IMG/VR virus record: IMGVR_UViG_3300023278_002047
Location: 1 to 20,643 of that record
Reading direction: 5' to 3' (one strand)
Source of the DNA: a virus
DNA: 20,643 nucleotides
Positions within the stretch are counted from its first letter, which is position 1, and every line of letters begins with the position of its first letter. The position numbers and the translations under genes were made by a program. The notes beneath the pieces were generated by a model. It saw only the letters and a list, made by a program, of their open reading frames with translations, searched no databases and was not told the DNA's origin. This document shows positions 1 to 7,984 of this stretch, in pieces.

Positions 1-681
1 GCCGCCTAAATATTGTCCATATGAACCCGGATCAAATATATAATCATGATCGTCTTGAAAATTAGGAACCGTTGGTAGCGGGCAGAACATGCGATTTAAA
101 TTCGCCACATGCAATAACGACATTTCGCTTACGTGATCAAACCCGAACTCCTGCATTAGCCACTGCTCCCCTTGTTCCAGTAATTGATTGAAGAAGAGAC
201 ACATATATCTTGTGTGTTGTGGTGTAGGAATATGAGCAAAAGCGAAAGTTACCTGATTTATAGACATGGGAGTCAGGCTCAACAATGTCTCCGTAGGAAC
301 ATCTTTGAGATCACCATAAATTAGGACATCATTCTCAAAGTGAAACGCATCGTAAATACGTTCTCTATTGAGATGTTCATCCAAGTAGTAAAGGCGCTCA
401 CAAGTCCTGTGCCAGAAAAGTTCTGGACTAGGATATGAAGTGTTGGGAGTACCATGTCTGCTGAAATTACAGACTTTATTGAACTCCGTTATGACTTCTC
501 CATTAGAAAGTTCATCTTGAGGAATCCAGTTCACTCCAAATTCTTCAAATAAAGGTTGGTCATCTTTACAAATAAAATCAAAACCAACATCTGGATTAGT
601 TTGTCTTGCTTTTTGGATTGAAAATCTAACGTAGTCTGGTAAAGCTCCTCCGTCAGATATAAAAGTGTTTACTATTTTCAT
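1..681 (-). CDS. Putative glycosyltransferase, 3' end cut by window edge
   Basis: The frame is open from an ATG at 681 to base 1, giving 227 residues without a stop, so the C-terminus is missing. It begins MKIVNTFISDGG. Residues 114-123 read HFENDVLIYG, a beta-strand followed by an acidic patch resembling the DxD-type metal and sugar-nucleotide site of GT-A enzymes. Near the edge it has FDPGSYGQYLGG, a motif I associate with phage and bacterial GT-like proteins. There is no signal peptide or membrane segment. It starts 2 bases after the preceding stop, and the upstream TGGA is only a weak ribosome site, so it probably depends on translational coupling. Glycosyltransferase is inferred from the motif and from its place in a sugar-gene run. 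Donor and acceptor are unknown. Confidence 0.6.
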   Translation of the reverse strand, partial: MKIVNTFISDGGALPDYVRFSIQKARQTNPDVGFDFICKDDQPLFEEFGVNWIPQDELSNGEVITEFNKVCNFSRHGTPNTSYPSPELFWHRTCERLYYLDEHLNRERIYDAFHFENDVLIYGDLKDVPTETLLSLTPMSINQVTFAFAHIPTPQHTRYMCLFFNQLLEQGEQWLMQEFGFDHVSEMSLLHVANLNRMFCPLPTVPNFQDDHDYIFDPGSYGQYLGG

Positions 682-683
682 AT

Positions 684-1403
684 TTAAGTCCAAGTGTGAA
701 TTGTGAATAGGTCTACATTAGTATCGCCCTTGTACATGTTTATCGCTGATCTAATTTCGTCATGTGACCACTGCTTGTATTGTCCATGGGTCTTTGTTTT
801 TGTGTGAGTGTGATTATACATTTGAGGATGTGTTTTTGCTACATAGTTTCCATAGGTTTCAAACTCAGAGAACAAATATTCTTCATTCACCAAAATTTCA
901 TTGAGGTCGTTTACAAACGTCTTCAGGTCTGGTAGCATTTCTCGGCACACATTCTTATCAAACAACATAAAGTCATTTATGTACGTATGATTAACCTGCC
1001 TACCAAATCCGAAGTATATTTCCATTAGACTAAAATATGGGATATGATGTTGATCTCTATCACTAATAAAGAAGTTTGGTTTTCCTCCAGCAAAGACATC
1101 AATAGGACGATTGAAAATTAGATCAGAATCTATACACATGTAAAGATCATTCATTGTTACGTCTTGAAAGGTCTTTATTAACTGCTGATAGATCCAATTA
1201 GGTCTACTAAACTTAACTTCGCTTATATCTAAGTCAATGACTTCCGAATCTGTCAGACATACAAAATTATCGGAAAGTGCATGGTCGGGCGTGACCAAAT
1301 ATATGTCATGAGGCATTGGGTTTAGCCACCTCATAGACTCAAGACAGTATTCAATTTTAGTATAGTCTTTTGGGTGTGATAATATAATAGCGTCGTATCT
1401 CAT
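684..1403 (-). CDS. GT-A-like glycosyltransferase (DUF6492-like)
   Basis: This 239-residue protein begins MRYDAIILSHPKDY. An N-terminal alternating strand/helix pattern leads to YMCIDSDLIFNRP (residues 88-100), whose D-S-D matches the DxD metal site of GT-A glycosyltransferases. Further on, FFISDRDQHH, NDFMLFDK and SEFETYGNY recall the DUF6492 family of GT-like proteins. I recognise that family by pattern only. The start is well supported: AAGGA lies 6 bases before the ATG. It begins immediately after the stop of the upstream gene, with no gap, as expected for a translationally coupled operon. No transmembrane segment is visible, so it is probably cytosolic. Its role in the glycan pathway is inferred from context. 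Confidence 0.65.
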   Translation of the reverse strand: MRYDAIILSHPKDYTKIEYCLESMRWLNPMPHDIYLVTPDHALSDNFVCLTDSEVIDLDISEVKFSRPNWIYQQLIKTFQDVTMNDLYMCIDSDLIFNRPIDVFAGGKPNFFISDRDQHHIPYFSLMEIYFGFGRQVNHTYINDFMLFDKNVCREMLPDLKTFVNDLNEILVNEEYLFSEFETYGNYVAKTHPQMYNHTHTKTKTHGQYKQWSHDEIRSAINMYKGDTNVDLFTIHTWT

Positions 1404-2276
1404 TTATATTCCTTGCAATATGTCTAATTCTTGATGTGGACAAACAATACCTTCAAAGTTTATATTTTTAAGAGAAAGCCTTTTACCGTCTTGAAATTCA
1501 TCCCTAAGATCCAAAGGTACATAGTTGTATTTGTCTCCATTCCTATTTTTTATTTGATCTTGAACTCTGTTGTTCGGTGAATTAACCACACAGCTGTGTT
1601 CAGGACAGGCCATTAATGGCGAAAGAGCAAAGAAATACATCTGCAACTTTGCCTCGAATTCGTTTGGTGTTTGGTTCCAAGCATACTTTGCTCTAGGTAT
1701 TACTCCATAGTTATCATAATGTTTATTCAGCACACATAACTCTTCAACAAACTTTTTCATATCACTAGCTTTGAATATATGTCCGTCTACGGAAAGTGGG
1801 TAAGACCAATAGCCCCCAACAGGCAATGTTGTTCTATTCCATACTATCATATTGCCAAGAGCACTTGCCTGATTAGGTAGTGAATCTTGCCTCAATATTC
1901 CGTCTCCGTAGTCTCGCATAGTCGTGTTTTTGCCTAATCTTAGCGAGATGCACGCTATTTCATACTCGTTAGAAAGCCTAATATCTTCCTCTGTTATGCT
2001 GAGCTTTTGGTACATTATATTGTCATCAGTAAAGAAGCAAACGTAATCTGATGCAGAAGTTACAGCATTAAGAATGTCTTCAAATATACTATGAGACTGT
2101 CGAATAAACGTGACATCCTGATGTTCGGACATCAACATATCATAAGATTCTACGTGCTCTTTGGATACAGTGTATATTACATTAATATCGGGCTCAAGAG
2201 TGTGTGCCTTTATACTGTTTAGGGTTAGGTCTAGCTGTAAAGCTCTGTCTTTGCTAAACACGATTGAGGTAAACAT
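1404..2276 (-). CDS. GT-A-type glycosyltransferase, substrate unknown
   Basis: I chose the ATG at 2276 (290 residues, MFTSIVFSKDRALQL). It has a perfect AAGGAG 7 bases upstream and places the first beta-strand (TSIVFSKDR) at the N-terminus, as GT-A enzymes do. A longer open frame reaches 2327 but adds an unstructured stretch and has no comparable ribosome site. Residues 10-35 resemble the GT2-like start in which several primers fan out (RALQLDLTLNSI). CFFTDDNIMY (80-89) supplies the acidic DDN metal-binding site. The protein overlaps the epimerase gene by 23 bases. A late conserved-looking segment (NEFEAKLQMYFFALSPLMA) may be the acceptor side. The fold call is by motif. Sugar and acceptor are not determinable. 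Confidence 0.7.
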   Translation of the reverse strand: MFTSIVFSKDRALQLDLTLNSIKAHTLEPDINVIYTVSKEHVESYDMLMSEHQDVTFIRQSHSIFEDILNAVTSASDYVCFFTDDNIMYQKLSITEEDIRLSNEYEIACISLRLGKNTTMRDYGDGILRQDSLPNQASALGNMIVWNRTTLPVGGYWSYPLSVDGHIFKASDMKKFVEELCVLNKHYDNYGVIPRAKYAWNQTPNEFEAKLQMYFFALSPLMACPEHSCVVNSPNNRVQDQIKNRNGDKYNYVPLDLRDEFQDGKRLSLKNINFEGIVCPHQELDILQGI

Positions 2277-3210
2277 CAAACTGCTCCTTGTTTTCCATAA
2301 ACCAATGTACCGTAGACTCAAGGCCATCCAACAGATCTACCTTTGGCTCGTAGTATAATCTCTCTTTAGCTCTACTTATGTCTAGCTGTCTTCGGGGTTG
2401 CCCATCTGGATAATCAGAATTAAAGTATATGGAGCCTTCGTAGCCCATGACTTGTGCAATCGTGTGCGCTAGGTATTTTATCTGTATCTCACCACCAGTT
2501 CCTATATTGATTGGTTCTGGAGAAACATCTTTTTCAAGAGCTAGTTTCACAGCATGCGCACAGTCGTCTACATATAAAAACTCTCTACTTGCTTCGCCAG
2601 TACCCCAAACTTCTACGGCTTCCAAATCAAACTTTATAGCCTTGTAAAATTTGAGTATGAGCGCTGGAATAACATGGCTTATGGCAGGATCAAAGTTATC
2701 GTGAGGACCATACATATTAACAGGAATGAGGTTAACGCCGTTAAAATCGTATTGCTTATGATAAGATTGCACCAGCTGCATAAGTGATTTCTTGGCAATG
2801 CCGTAAGGTGCGTTTGTTCCTTCGGGGTATCCATTCCAAATGTCCTCTTCTTTAAACGGTACAGGTGTAAATTTAGGATAAGCACAAACAGTTCCAACCA
2901 TTACAAATTTCTCAACCTTACTAAGCCTAGAAGCTTCAATAGTATTAGTGCCCATAACCAGATTATTGTACATGAACAGTCCGGGATTTTCTTTGTTTGC
3001 TCCTATACCTCCAACCGTAGCGGCAAGATGAATTACTGCATCAGGCTTTTCTTTCTCAAAAAAATCAAAGGTTTCTTCGTAGCAAGTTAAATCAACTGAT
3101 CTACCTATAGACAACAAATTATTATAGCCATGCGAAGTGAGCCTATCAACAACAGCTTTACCCAAAAAGCCTGTTCCTCCAGTTATCAAAACCTTCTTGT
3201 CTTTATACAT
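2254..3210 (-). CDS. fcl: GDP-L-fucose synthase (SDR epimerase/reductase)
   Basis: This 318-residue extended short-chain dehydrogenase should convert GDP-4-keto-6-deoxy-mannose to GDP-L-fucose with NADPH. Residues 10-17 (TGGTGFLG) are the GxxGxxG dinucleotide site. The catalytic Tyr136-x3-Lys140 (APYGIAK) falls at the same numbers as in E. coli GDP-fucose synthase. Cys109 and His179 also match its active-site residues. The catalytic Ser107 is replaced by Thr (VGTVCAYP), a variant I believe occurs in many bacterial homologues. MYGPHDNFD and REFLYVDDC are further family signatures. AGGAG lies 8 bases before the ATG, and the gene overlaps the upstream stop by 8 bases. GDP-mannose 4,6-dehydratase, which makes its substrate, is not in the window. 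It may lie nearby or come from the host. Confidence 0.9.
   Translation of the reverse strand: MYKDKKVLITGGTGFLGKAVVDRLTSHGYNNLLSIGRSVDLTCYEETFDFFEKEKPDAVIHLAATVGGIGANKENPGLFMYNNLVMGTNTIEASRLSKVEKFVMVGTVCAYPKFTPVPFKEEDIWNGYPEGTNAPYGIAKKSLMQLVQSYHKQYDFNGVNLIPVNMYGPHDNFDPAISHVIPALILKFYKAIKFDLEAVEVWGTGEASREFLYVDDCAHAVKLALEKDVSPEPINIGTGGEIQIKYLAHTIAQVMGYEGSIYFNSDYPDGQPRRQLDISRAKERLYYEPKVDLLDGLESTVHWFMENKEQFDVYLNRV
2284..2289 (-). promoter_or_regulatory. Shine-Dalgarno AAGGAG that fixes the start at 2276
   Basis: The minus strand reads AAGGAG, then a 7-base spacer, then ATG at 2276. It lies inside the 3' end of the GDP-fucose synthase gene. It decides between the 290-residue start at 2276 and an upstream extension to 2327. 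Confidence 0.8.
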
Positions 3211-4246
3211 TCATTTCTCTCCTAGTTTTGGACCAGCCATCGACTATACCTGTAGCTTCTTGCGTGTATCCAAAGTAATTCAGTATATCTGCCACCCTAT
3301 GGAAATTGGTATGATTGTCCAACAAAAACTGCTGCCCCTGTGAGGCCAATCCTTGACGCTCTTCTTCGTGACTTAGGTAGTAATCAATCTTTTCTCTAAA
3401 GTCTTGAGGGTTTTCTGCGAACACAACACCATTGCCGTTAAATATTTTTGCAATAGATGTTATATTGTCGGACACACAAAAGCCTCCTGCACACAAAATC
3501 TTAAAGCATCTTTCATTTATATCAAAACCATACTGGTGTGCGTGTGGCTCACTGAGGTTAGGACATACCTTTGCGGAGACAAAAAGGTCTTTAATCTTTG
3601 CATCTTGTATAAAACCACAGTACTGACTTATATGCCAAGGCTGGTTCCCAAAAACTTTGATATTATATTTATCTACTGGGTAACATAAAGGAGTTAAGAA
3701 TTGGTCTATCACAATCCCTTTGTGTGGCCAATAGCCACCAACGAATCCAATATCACAAGCCAGTGACTCATCATACTGACCGCCAAAATATTCCTGTACG
3801 TCGCCACACATTATCAGCGATTTAGCGTCTATTCCTATTTTAGAATAGTTTGAATGAGTTTGATCCACAGCATCTTGATCGTAATGGATATGGACAAAAT
3901 CTGGCTTACCAGTTTCATCTTTCATTCTTTTTAGGACTTCTAACTCTTGTTCAGTAGCATAGAGAACATTCAATCTTGGGTCTCGTTGAAAATCTCCCCA
4001 GTCTCCTGCTCGCAGTCCAACTTTAAGGTGCGGTCTTTCATATATACATTTGATTAGATCCGATGTCAAATTATAAGACTGACCGAGGAACACATCAGGT
4101 TCAAGCAAATCAAATGCGTCAAAAGCCGACATGCTTTTACAGTCCCAAAATTGGGCTTTTATGCCAACGGAATTGAATGCTCGCAACCAAGACAGTCTTT
4201 GAAAATAATGGGCGTGCATCCCATCACTAGATATTAAAATTTTCAT
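3203..4246 (-). CDS. CgeB-like glycosyltransferase (GT-B, Glyco_trans_1_2 type)
   Basis: The protein has 347 residues and begins MKILISSDGMHAHYFQRLSW. The N-terminal half looks like a degenerate Rossmann domain that lays out a path for the acceptor. The C-terminal half carries INERCFKILCAGGFCVSDN (243-261), followed by GNGVVFAENPQDFREKIDYYLSHEEER. This is the characteristic pattern of the CgeB/Glyco_trans_1_2 domain: a helix with R and E contacting the donor, then a small-residue strand, then a loop. It should transfer a sugar from a nucleotide donor in the cytosol. The start overlaps the upstream nucleotidyltransferase by 20 bases and the ribosome site is weak (AAAGA), suggesting coupling. 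The family call is fairly firm. The linkage is unknown. Confidence 0.75.
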   Translation of the reverse strand: MKILISSDGMHAHYFQRLSWLRAFNSVGIKAQFWDCKSMSAFDAFDLLEPDVFLGQSYNLTSDLIKCIYERPHLKVGLRAGDWGDFQRDPRLNVLYATEQELEVLKRMKDETGKPDFVHIHYDQDAVDQTHSNYSKIGIDAKSLIMCGDVQEYFGGQYDESLACDIGFVGGYWPHKGIVIDQFLTPLCYPVDKYNIKVFGNQPWHISQYCGFIQDAKIKDLFVSAKVCPNLSEPHAHQYGFDINERCFKILCAGGFCVSDNITSIAKIFNGNGVVFAENPQDFREKIDYYLSHEEERQGLASQGQQFLLDNHTNFHRVADILNYFGYTQEATGIVDGWSKTRREMNV

Positions 4247-4934
4247 TCTTTAAATCTTTCATGCAATCTATTTCTAATATTGAAACGTTCTGCGGTTCTA
4301 TAACCTTGATGTTGCCGCCTTTATTTATTATAAGGTTGAGGGCCTCAAAAGTCAACATCTTTTTTGTTTCTTCTGAGTGTTTAATGAATATTTGTCTCAA
4401 TAGCTTTAGCTCTTTGCCGCACAGATAAACTATCTGACACCATTTTAAATCCAATCCATGAGAGAAAATAGTGGCTTTATTTTTAACCTTAGTAAGTCCG
4501 ACCTCTCTATCGTTCATAGTTGACAAAGATGCCAACACGAAAGATCTGGAGTAATCTAAATTTTCAAGCAGGCTTTGGGAAAAGTAAAGATCTCCATGAA
4601 AGAAGAGTATGCTGTCAGAATCTGAATTGTTTACAACCAACCTCATTGTTTCTGCTGATCCGGTAGTCTCATAAAGTTGATTCTCTACATACCTGATGCC
4701 ACCGCTAAGCTTCTTAATAACTTTATTTGCTTCTACGCCAAGACCTATGATTATTTCTGGATTCAAGAAAGCGTTTCTTACAATGGAAACTTGGTGCTCA
4801 AGCAGAATCTTGCTACCTATCTTCAGTAGACTTCTAGGCTCATTCGATTTTATTCTATTCCCAACTCCCGCAGATAGCACACCAACAGTAGTCGTAATTG
4901 AATCTTTCTTAATTTTTTGAATAAATCTGTTCAT
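4227..4934 (-). CDS. Sugar nucleotidyltransferase-like protein
   Basis: The protein has 235 residues. Residues 18-27 (GVLSAGVGNR) match the G-x-G-x-R loop that binds the nucleoside triphosphate in sugar-phosphate nucleotidyltransferases and LicC-like cytidylyltransferases. FFHGDLYF (111-118) supplies the metal-binding Asp. The usual Pro-Lys after the loop is Pro-Arg here (NEPRSLLKIG, Arg34), which may lower or alter catalysis. Residues 90-97 (TTGSAETM) resemble the base-recognition segment. It probably activates a sugar or alditol phosphate for the neighbouring transferases, but neither base nor sugar can be assigned. It overlaps the GT2 gene by 26 bases and the next gene by 20. The ribosome site is weak. 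It is somewhat short for a full pyrophosphorylase. Confidence 0.7.
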   Translation of the reverse strand: MNRFIQKIKKDSITTTVGVLSAGVGNRIKSNEPRSLLKIGSKILLEHQVSIVRNAFLNPEIIIGLGVEANKVIKKLSGGIRYVENQLYETTGSAETMRLVVNNSDSDSILFFHGDLYFSQSLLENLDYSRSFVLASLSTMNDREVGLTKVKNKATIFSHGLDLKWCQIVYLCGKELKLLRQIFIKHSEETKKMLTFEALNLIINKGGNIKVIEPQNVSILEIDCMKDLKNENFNI

Positions 4935-5745
4935 TGCGGCTTCTTATTCTATTGGCATTATCTTGAAATATTTCTGTAGTCATTTTCATAGACTGATTAA
5001 GTCCAGTTTCTCTGACATATGAAAGCGGTTCTGCGACATGGGACATCATACATACATTTGAGAGTCTAAGCCATAGATCGTAGTCTTCTGTACATCCTAT
5101 AAATTCTTGACTTCCGGGGCCATGCAAATTGCTATCATAAAACTCTTGATTGTCTAATATAATCTTTGATAGATAGTTCTTTTTTATAATCCCAGCGCTA
5201 TGTACGATACATTGTTTCTCTAATTCAAATTTAGAATATGGATATTTGTATTCGTACTTTTCATAGTCATTGTAAGTATAAGACTTATGTATAATATAAT
5301 CTGAATATGTTACACCTATTTCGTCATGCTCGACTAACTTTTCTACTTGCTTTGAAACCTTGCTAGGGTGATAAAGGTCATCTGCGTCAAGAATGGCAAA
5401 ACAATCAGCCCATTCCCAAGCTTCCCATATCGCTACATTTCTAGCGGTACTGGCTCCTGAATTTTCAATACGGTAACACCATAGATTCAAGTCGCTGCAT
5501 TGAAATAGTTCCATCGTGCCACTGTAATATGGCTCTTCTATTTCATGTGCATCTATTGTGGAAGATATGTCTTCTGATGCATAGCCTATTAACTTTTCCC
5601 AAGAACCATCAGATGAGCCGTCATCAATAACATAGATACGCATTCGACCTTCATAGTCTTGCTCCAAAGCGCTTGAGATAGCATCTAAAACATAGTCGCC
5701 ATAATTATAGTTAGTAATTATAACCGCAACATTAGGAAGGCTCAT
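4909..5745 (-). CDS. Family 2 glycosyltransferase
   Basis: This is a clear GT2 enzyme of 278 residues. Residues 7-16 (AVIITNYNYG) form the first strand. VIDDGSSDGS (39-48) binds the nucleotide. The DxD metal site is in AILDADDLYHP (Asp120-Ala-Asp122). Glu220-Asp221 in CTEDYDLWLRL supplies the likely catalytic base. All key GT2 motifs are intact, so activity is likely. There is no membrane segment, so it is a soluble transferase. The start is convincing, with GGGAGG 9 bases before the ATG. It overlaps the upstream gene by 14 bases and the nucleotidyltransferase by 26. The donor may be the product of that neighbouring nucleotidyltransferase, but this is inference from adjacency only. Confidence 0.9.
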   Translation of the reverse strand: MSLPNVAVIITNYNYGDYVLDAISSALEQDYEGRMRIYVIDDGSSDGSWEKLIGYASEDISSTIDAHEIEEPYYSGTMELFQCSDLNLWCYRIENSGASTARNVAIWEAWEWADCFAILDADDLYHPSKVSKQVEKLVEHDEIGVTYSDYIIHKSYTYNDYEKYEYKYPYSKFELEKQCIVHSAGIIKKNYLSKIILDNQEFYDSNLHGPGSQEFIGCTEDYDLWLRLSNVCMMSHVAEPLSYVRETGLNQSMKMTTEIFQDNANRIRSRNEQIYSKN

Positions 5746-6538
5746 TGATAAATTCCTCCCATGTTATTAAGGTGTCTGGATCTGACGTATTCATTTTCTT
5801 TATCTTGTCTAAAAAAGATAGTGTTATCTCTTTGCCTGTTTCTTTGTGCTTTAACTTTCTATTCCCATCCAAGAACTTATATATGGCAGTCTGGAATATC
5901 ATCCCATTCAATTCATTATAAGGCTCTACAAAGACGAGTCTTTTCATATCTACATTGATTCTATCATTAATTTTTTCTAGCAGGTCTAATCTAATATTTT
6001 CGCCACTTGTAGTTACATAAGCCCATCCATTTTTAGCGTGCCTAAATGCTTCATCTAAGAGGAAGTCATCTTTGTCTTCTACTAAAGTTTGTACAATATG
6101 AAACTCTGTTTGCTCAAAGTCAAAATTGTCCCTTAGCAATTCATGTAGCTGTTCATTATATTCAACCCTTGAGTTTATAACGGCCAAGTATCGAACAAAG
6201 CCAAATGTTTGATTTTTGATGTCTTCCAACGTTACTTTTAGTCGGTCAATCATACCTTCTTCGTTATCCAAAAACACAAAGAGTCCCACTCTAGGAGATA
6301 CTTCGCTCATCACAGTTTTAACTAGGTCTTGTTTTTCTTGCTTTTTTAGAACAGCTTTCCATTCATCTGGTCTATATGTGTTACAAAATCTATTAAATAT
6401 ATAATGATGCCTATCGCCATCTAAAAGGTAATCACCTTTAGGGTTTAGCTTTTCAATCCTATTGAGCTTACATCCAGTTTGTGTGTCTTCGGTATACTTA
6501 GCAAACACACAACCTTTACAGTTAGTTTGAATTTGCAT
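5732..6538 (-). CDS. Degenerate GT2-like protein with four-Cys N-terminus
   Basis: The protein has 268 residues. The N-terminus carries a cysteine set: Cys7-x2-Cys10-x12-Cys23 and Cys52 (NRFCNTYRPDEW). This suggests a small zinc- or iron-sulfur-binding module. From about residue 83 a GT2-like Rossmann pattern appears (RVGLFVFLDNEEG, then TLEDIKNQTFGFVRYLAVINSR). Where active GT2 enzymes have the DxD site, this protein reads AYVTTSGENIRLD, with no DxD. It is therefore probably a binding or scaffold protein, or an inactive transferase. The start has an ideal AAGGAG 8 bases upstream. It overlaps both neighbours (17 and 14 bases). I have no named family for it. The GT2 relationship is an inference from the strand pattern. 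Confidence 0.55.
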   Translation of the reverse strand: MQIQTNCKGCVFAKYTEDTQTGCKLNRIEKLNPKGDYLLDGDRHHYIFNRFCNTYRPDEWKAVLKKQEKQDLVKTVMSEVSPRVGLFVFLDNEEGMIDRLKVTLEDIKNQTFGFVRYLAVINSRVEYNEQLHELLRDNFDFEQTEFHIVQTLVEDKDDFLLDEAFRHAKNGWAYVTTSGENIRLDLLEKINDRINVDMKRLVFVEPYNELNGMIFQTAIYKFLDGNRKLKHKETGKEITLSFLDKIKKMNTSDPDTLITWEEFINEPS

Positions 6539-6965
6539 TGGCCACTCTCCTTGAAATTATGATGCTTTGCATTGTCTCGGCATCTAGAGTCATCTCTTCA
6601 ATTTTTAAATTACTATTCTTTATAATTTCTGTAATCGCATCAGTGTTGAGTACACATCCTATTGATGGGGAGTCCTCGAATAGCATTGAGTTCATATCTG
6701 TTAAAGACATGCCAGTCTTATTATACTTGTATGAAAGTAAGTCAATATCCTTTTGGTATATTACCAACTTTGAGTTCAGTCTCATTTTTGATACAATCTT
6801 TTGTAAGATGTGTCCCAAGCTCTCAAAGTTAAAAGCAGATAGGAAGCTATCAACAATTATATCAGTTGCCTCATTGTTGTCTACAATAGAGTCAATGGTG
6901 GAAATATCACTTATCCAAGTGTGACTCTTGCTCTCTGGGTCTATATGTGAAAGTATGATTTTCAT
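6522..6965 (-). CDS. Truncated methyltransferase-like protein, SAM motif absent
   Basis: The protein has 147 residues. DIIVDSFLSAFNFESLGHILQKIVSKMRLNSKLVIYQ (about residues 35-71) resembles the second half of a class I methyltransferase. There the acidic strand, the 'His-Phe' loop, a helix and the LKPGG-type turn before strand 5 follow each other. The first half of such a fold, with the glycine-rich SAM-binding loop, is missing. The protein may therefore be an inactive partner or a specialised small fold. The ATG shares one base with the upstream stop (TAATG), and an AAGGA lies 13 bases upstream. It lies directly before the degenerate GT2-like gene, and the two may act as a pair. The function is not known, and the homology is a weak pattern match. 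Confidence 0.45.
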   Translation of the reverse strand: MKIILSHIDPESKSHTWISDISTIDSIVDNNEATDIIVDSFLSAFNFESLGHILQKIVSKMRLNSKLVIYQKDIDLLSYKYNKTGMSLTDMNSMLFEDSPSIGCVLNTDAITEIIKNSNLKIEEMTLDAETMQSIIISRRVANANSN

Positions 6966-7984
6966 TATTTTTTATAATTCCTTATAACCTTAATAAACAG
7001 ATCGTTCCAGCTTTCAGTGAACCTGTCTAAACTGTAATTATCTTTAATCGTGTTTCTTGCATTTTCGCCTAGCCTTCTAGCTTCCTGTGGATTATCAAGT
7101 AAAAATTGACAATGCTCCCTAAGCTCATCTGCTGTATTTGCCAGTAAACCATTTTCATTGTGTGTAATAATTTCTGGAATCATACAGTTGTTGGTGCTTA
7201 CGATTGCACAGCCACAGGCCATTGCCTCCATCAGCACGGTCGGTACGGGAGAGTGTATAGAAGTGTTCAGAAATACCGAAGAGCTCTTGTATGCGTCTCT
7301 TAGGTCTTCTATACTCTCTGCAGGCTCAGAAAATCCGGGACTACTACCAAGAACTTTGATTGGCAGTGTACCATCATCAGTTCTTATTATTTCGTTCCAA
7401 AGATTCCAACCACAGCACCAATCTCTATTAGGCCACTCATTGACAACAGAAAGTAAGACATTTTCTCTTCCTAGCTCTTCACCTGTTTGCCAGAAGTCGT
7501 AATCCATGCCATGCTCAATGAAACCGGTGCTATCACTTTCCTCGTTACCCCAAGCTCGCATATTGTTATCGGATATAAAACTATTGTAATCAACAGGTGT
7601 CGAGTTGAACGCAGAAACTTGTTGTGGCACATCAAATCTAATATCAGGCAGAACATGCGTATGTCTAAGGACTGGTATGTTGTACATAGCCTGTAGATTC
7701 TTAGAGAATTGCAGTCTTTCGCAACTCGTATGACATAATATTAAATCAAACTGCACATGCCAAGGCAAGATTTCTATTTGCTGATAGTTGTCTGGAATCT
7801 CACCATAATCTTCATTCCATGTCTTTCCACGAGCTATAGAATAAAAATTGTGCCCAGTTCTGCATAGGTTCTGTTCATATCTTTCATGCGTACAAAACGT
7901 TAATATATTCAGCTTATCTGAATTTTTCATTGTTGCACGACGAACCATAGATTTTATAGAGGTTTGATTTGGCTGACTAGCCAT
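6965..7984 (-). CDS. GT4-like glycosyltransferase (GT-B fold)
   Basis: The protein has 339 residues. The first 25 are polar and probably flexible (MASQPNQTSIKS...). The first strand is LNILTFCTHERYEQNL. The C-terminal donor domain has the GT4 core SPVPTVLMEAMACGCAIVSTN (about 245-265), followed by PEIITHNENGLLA. In the E-x7-E signature the second Glu (Glu253) is kept, but the first is Ser245. Many retaining GT4 enzymes of this subtype tolerate that. The start is clear, with AAAGGAG 7 bases upstream, and overlaps the preceding gene by 8 bases. It is a cytosolic retaining transferase by family, with donor unknown. It is one of three GT4-type genes encoded in a row. Confidence 0.85.
   Translation of the reverse strand: MASQPNQTSIKSMVRRATMKNSDKLNILTFCTHERYEQNLCRTGHNFYSIARGKTWNEDYGEIPDNYQQIEILPWHVQFDLILCHTSCERLQFSKNLQAMYNIPVLRHTHVLPDIRFDVPQQVSAFNSTPVDYNSFISDNNMRAWGNEESDSTGFIEHGMDYDFWQTGEELGRENVLLSVVNEWPNRDWCCGWNLWNEIIRTDDGTLPIKVLGSSPGFSEPAESIEDLRDAYKSSSVFLNTSIHSPVPTVLMEAMACGCAIVSTNNCMIPEIITHNENGLLANTADELREHCQFLLDNPQEARRLGENARNTIKDNYSLDRFTESWNDLFIKVIRNYKK

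Noticed and set aside
6538-6924. 128-codon plus-strand open frame
   Set aside because: It is the antisense shadow of the methyltransferase-like gene. It has no ribosome site, and other plus-strand frames are likewise shadows.
7158-7502. 114-codon plus-strand open frame
   Set aside because: It runs antisense to the conserved donor domain of a GT4 gene and shows no domain of its own.
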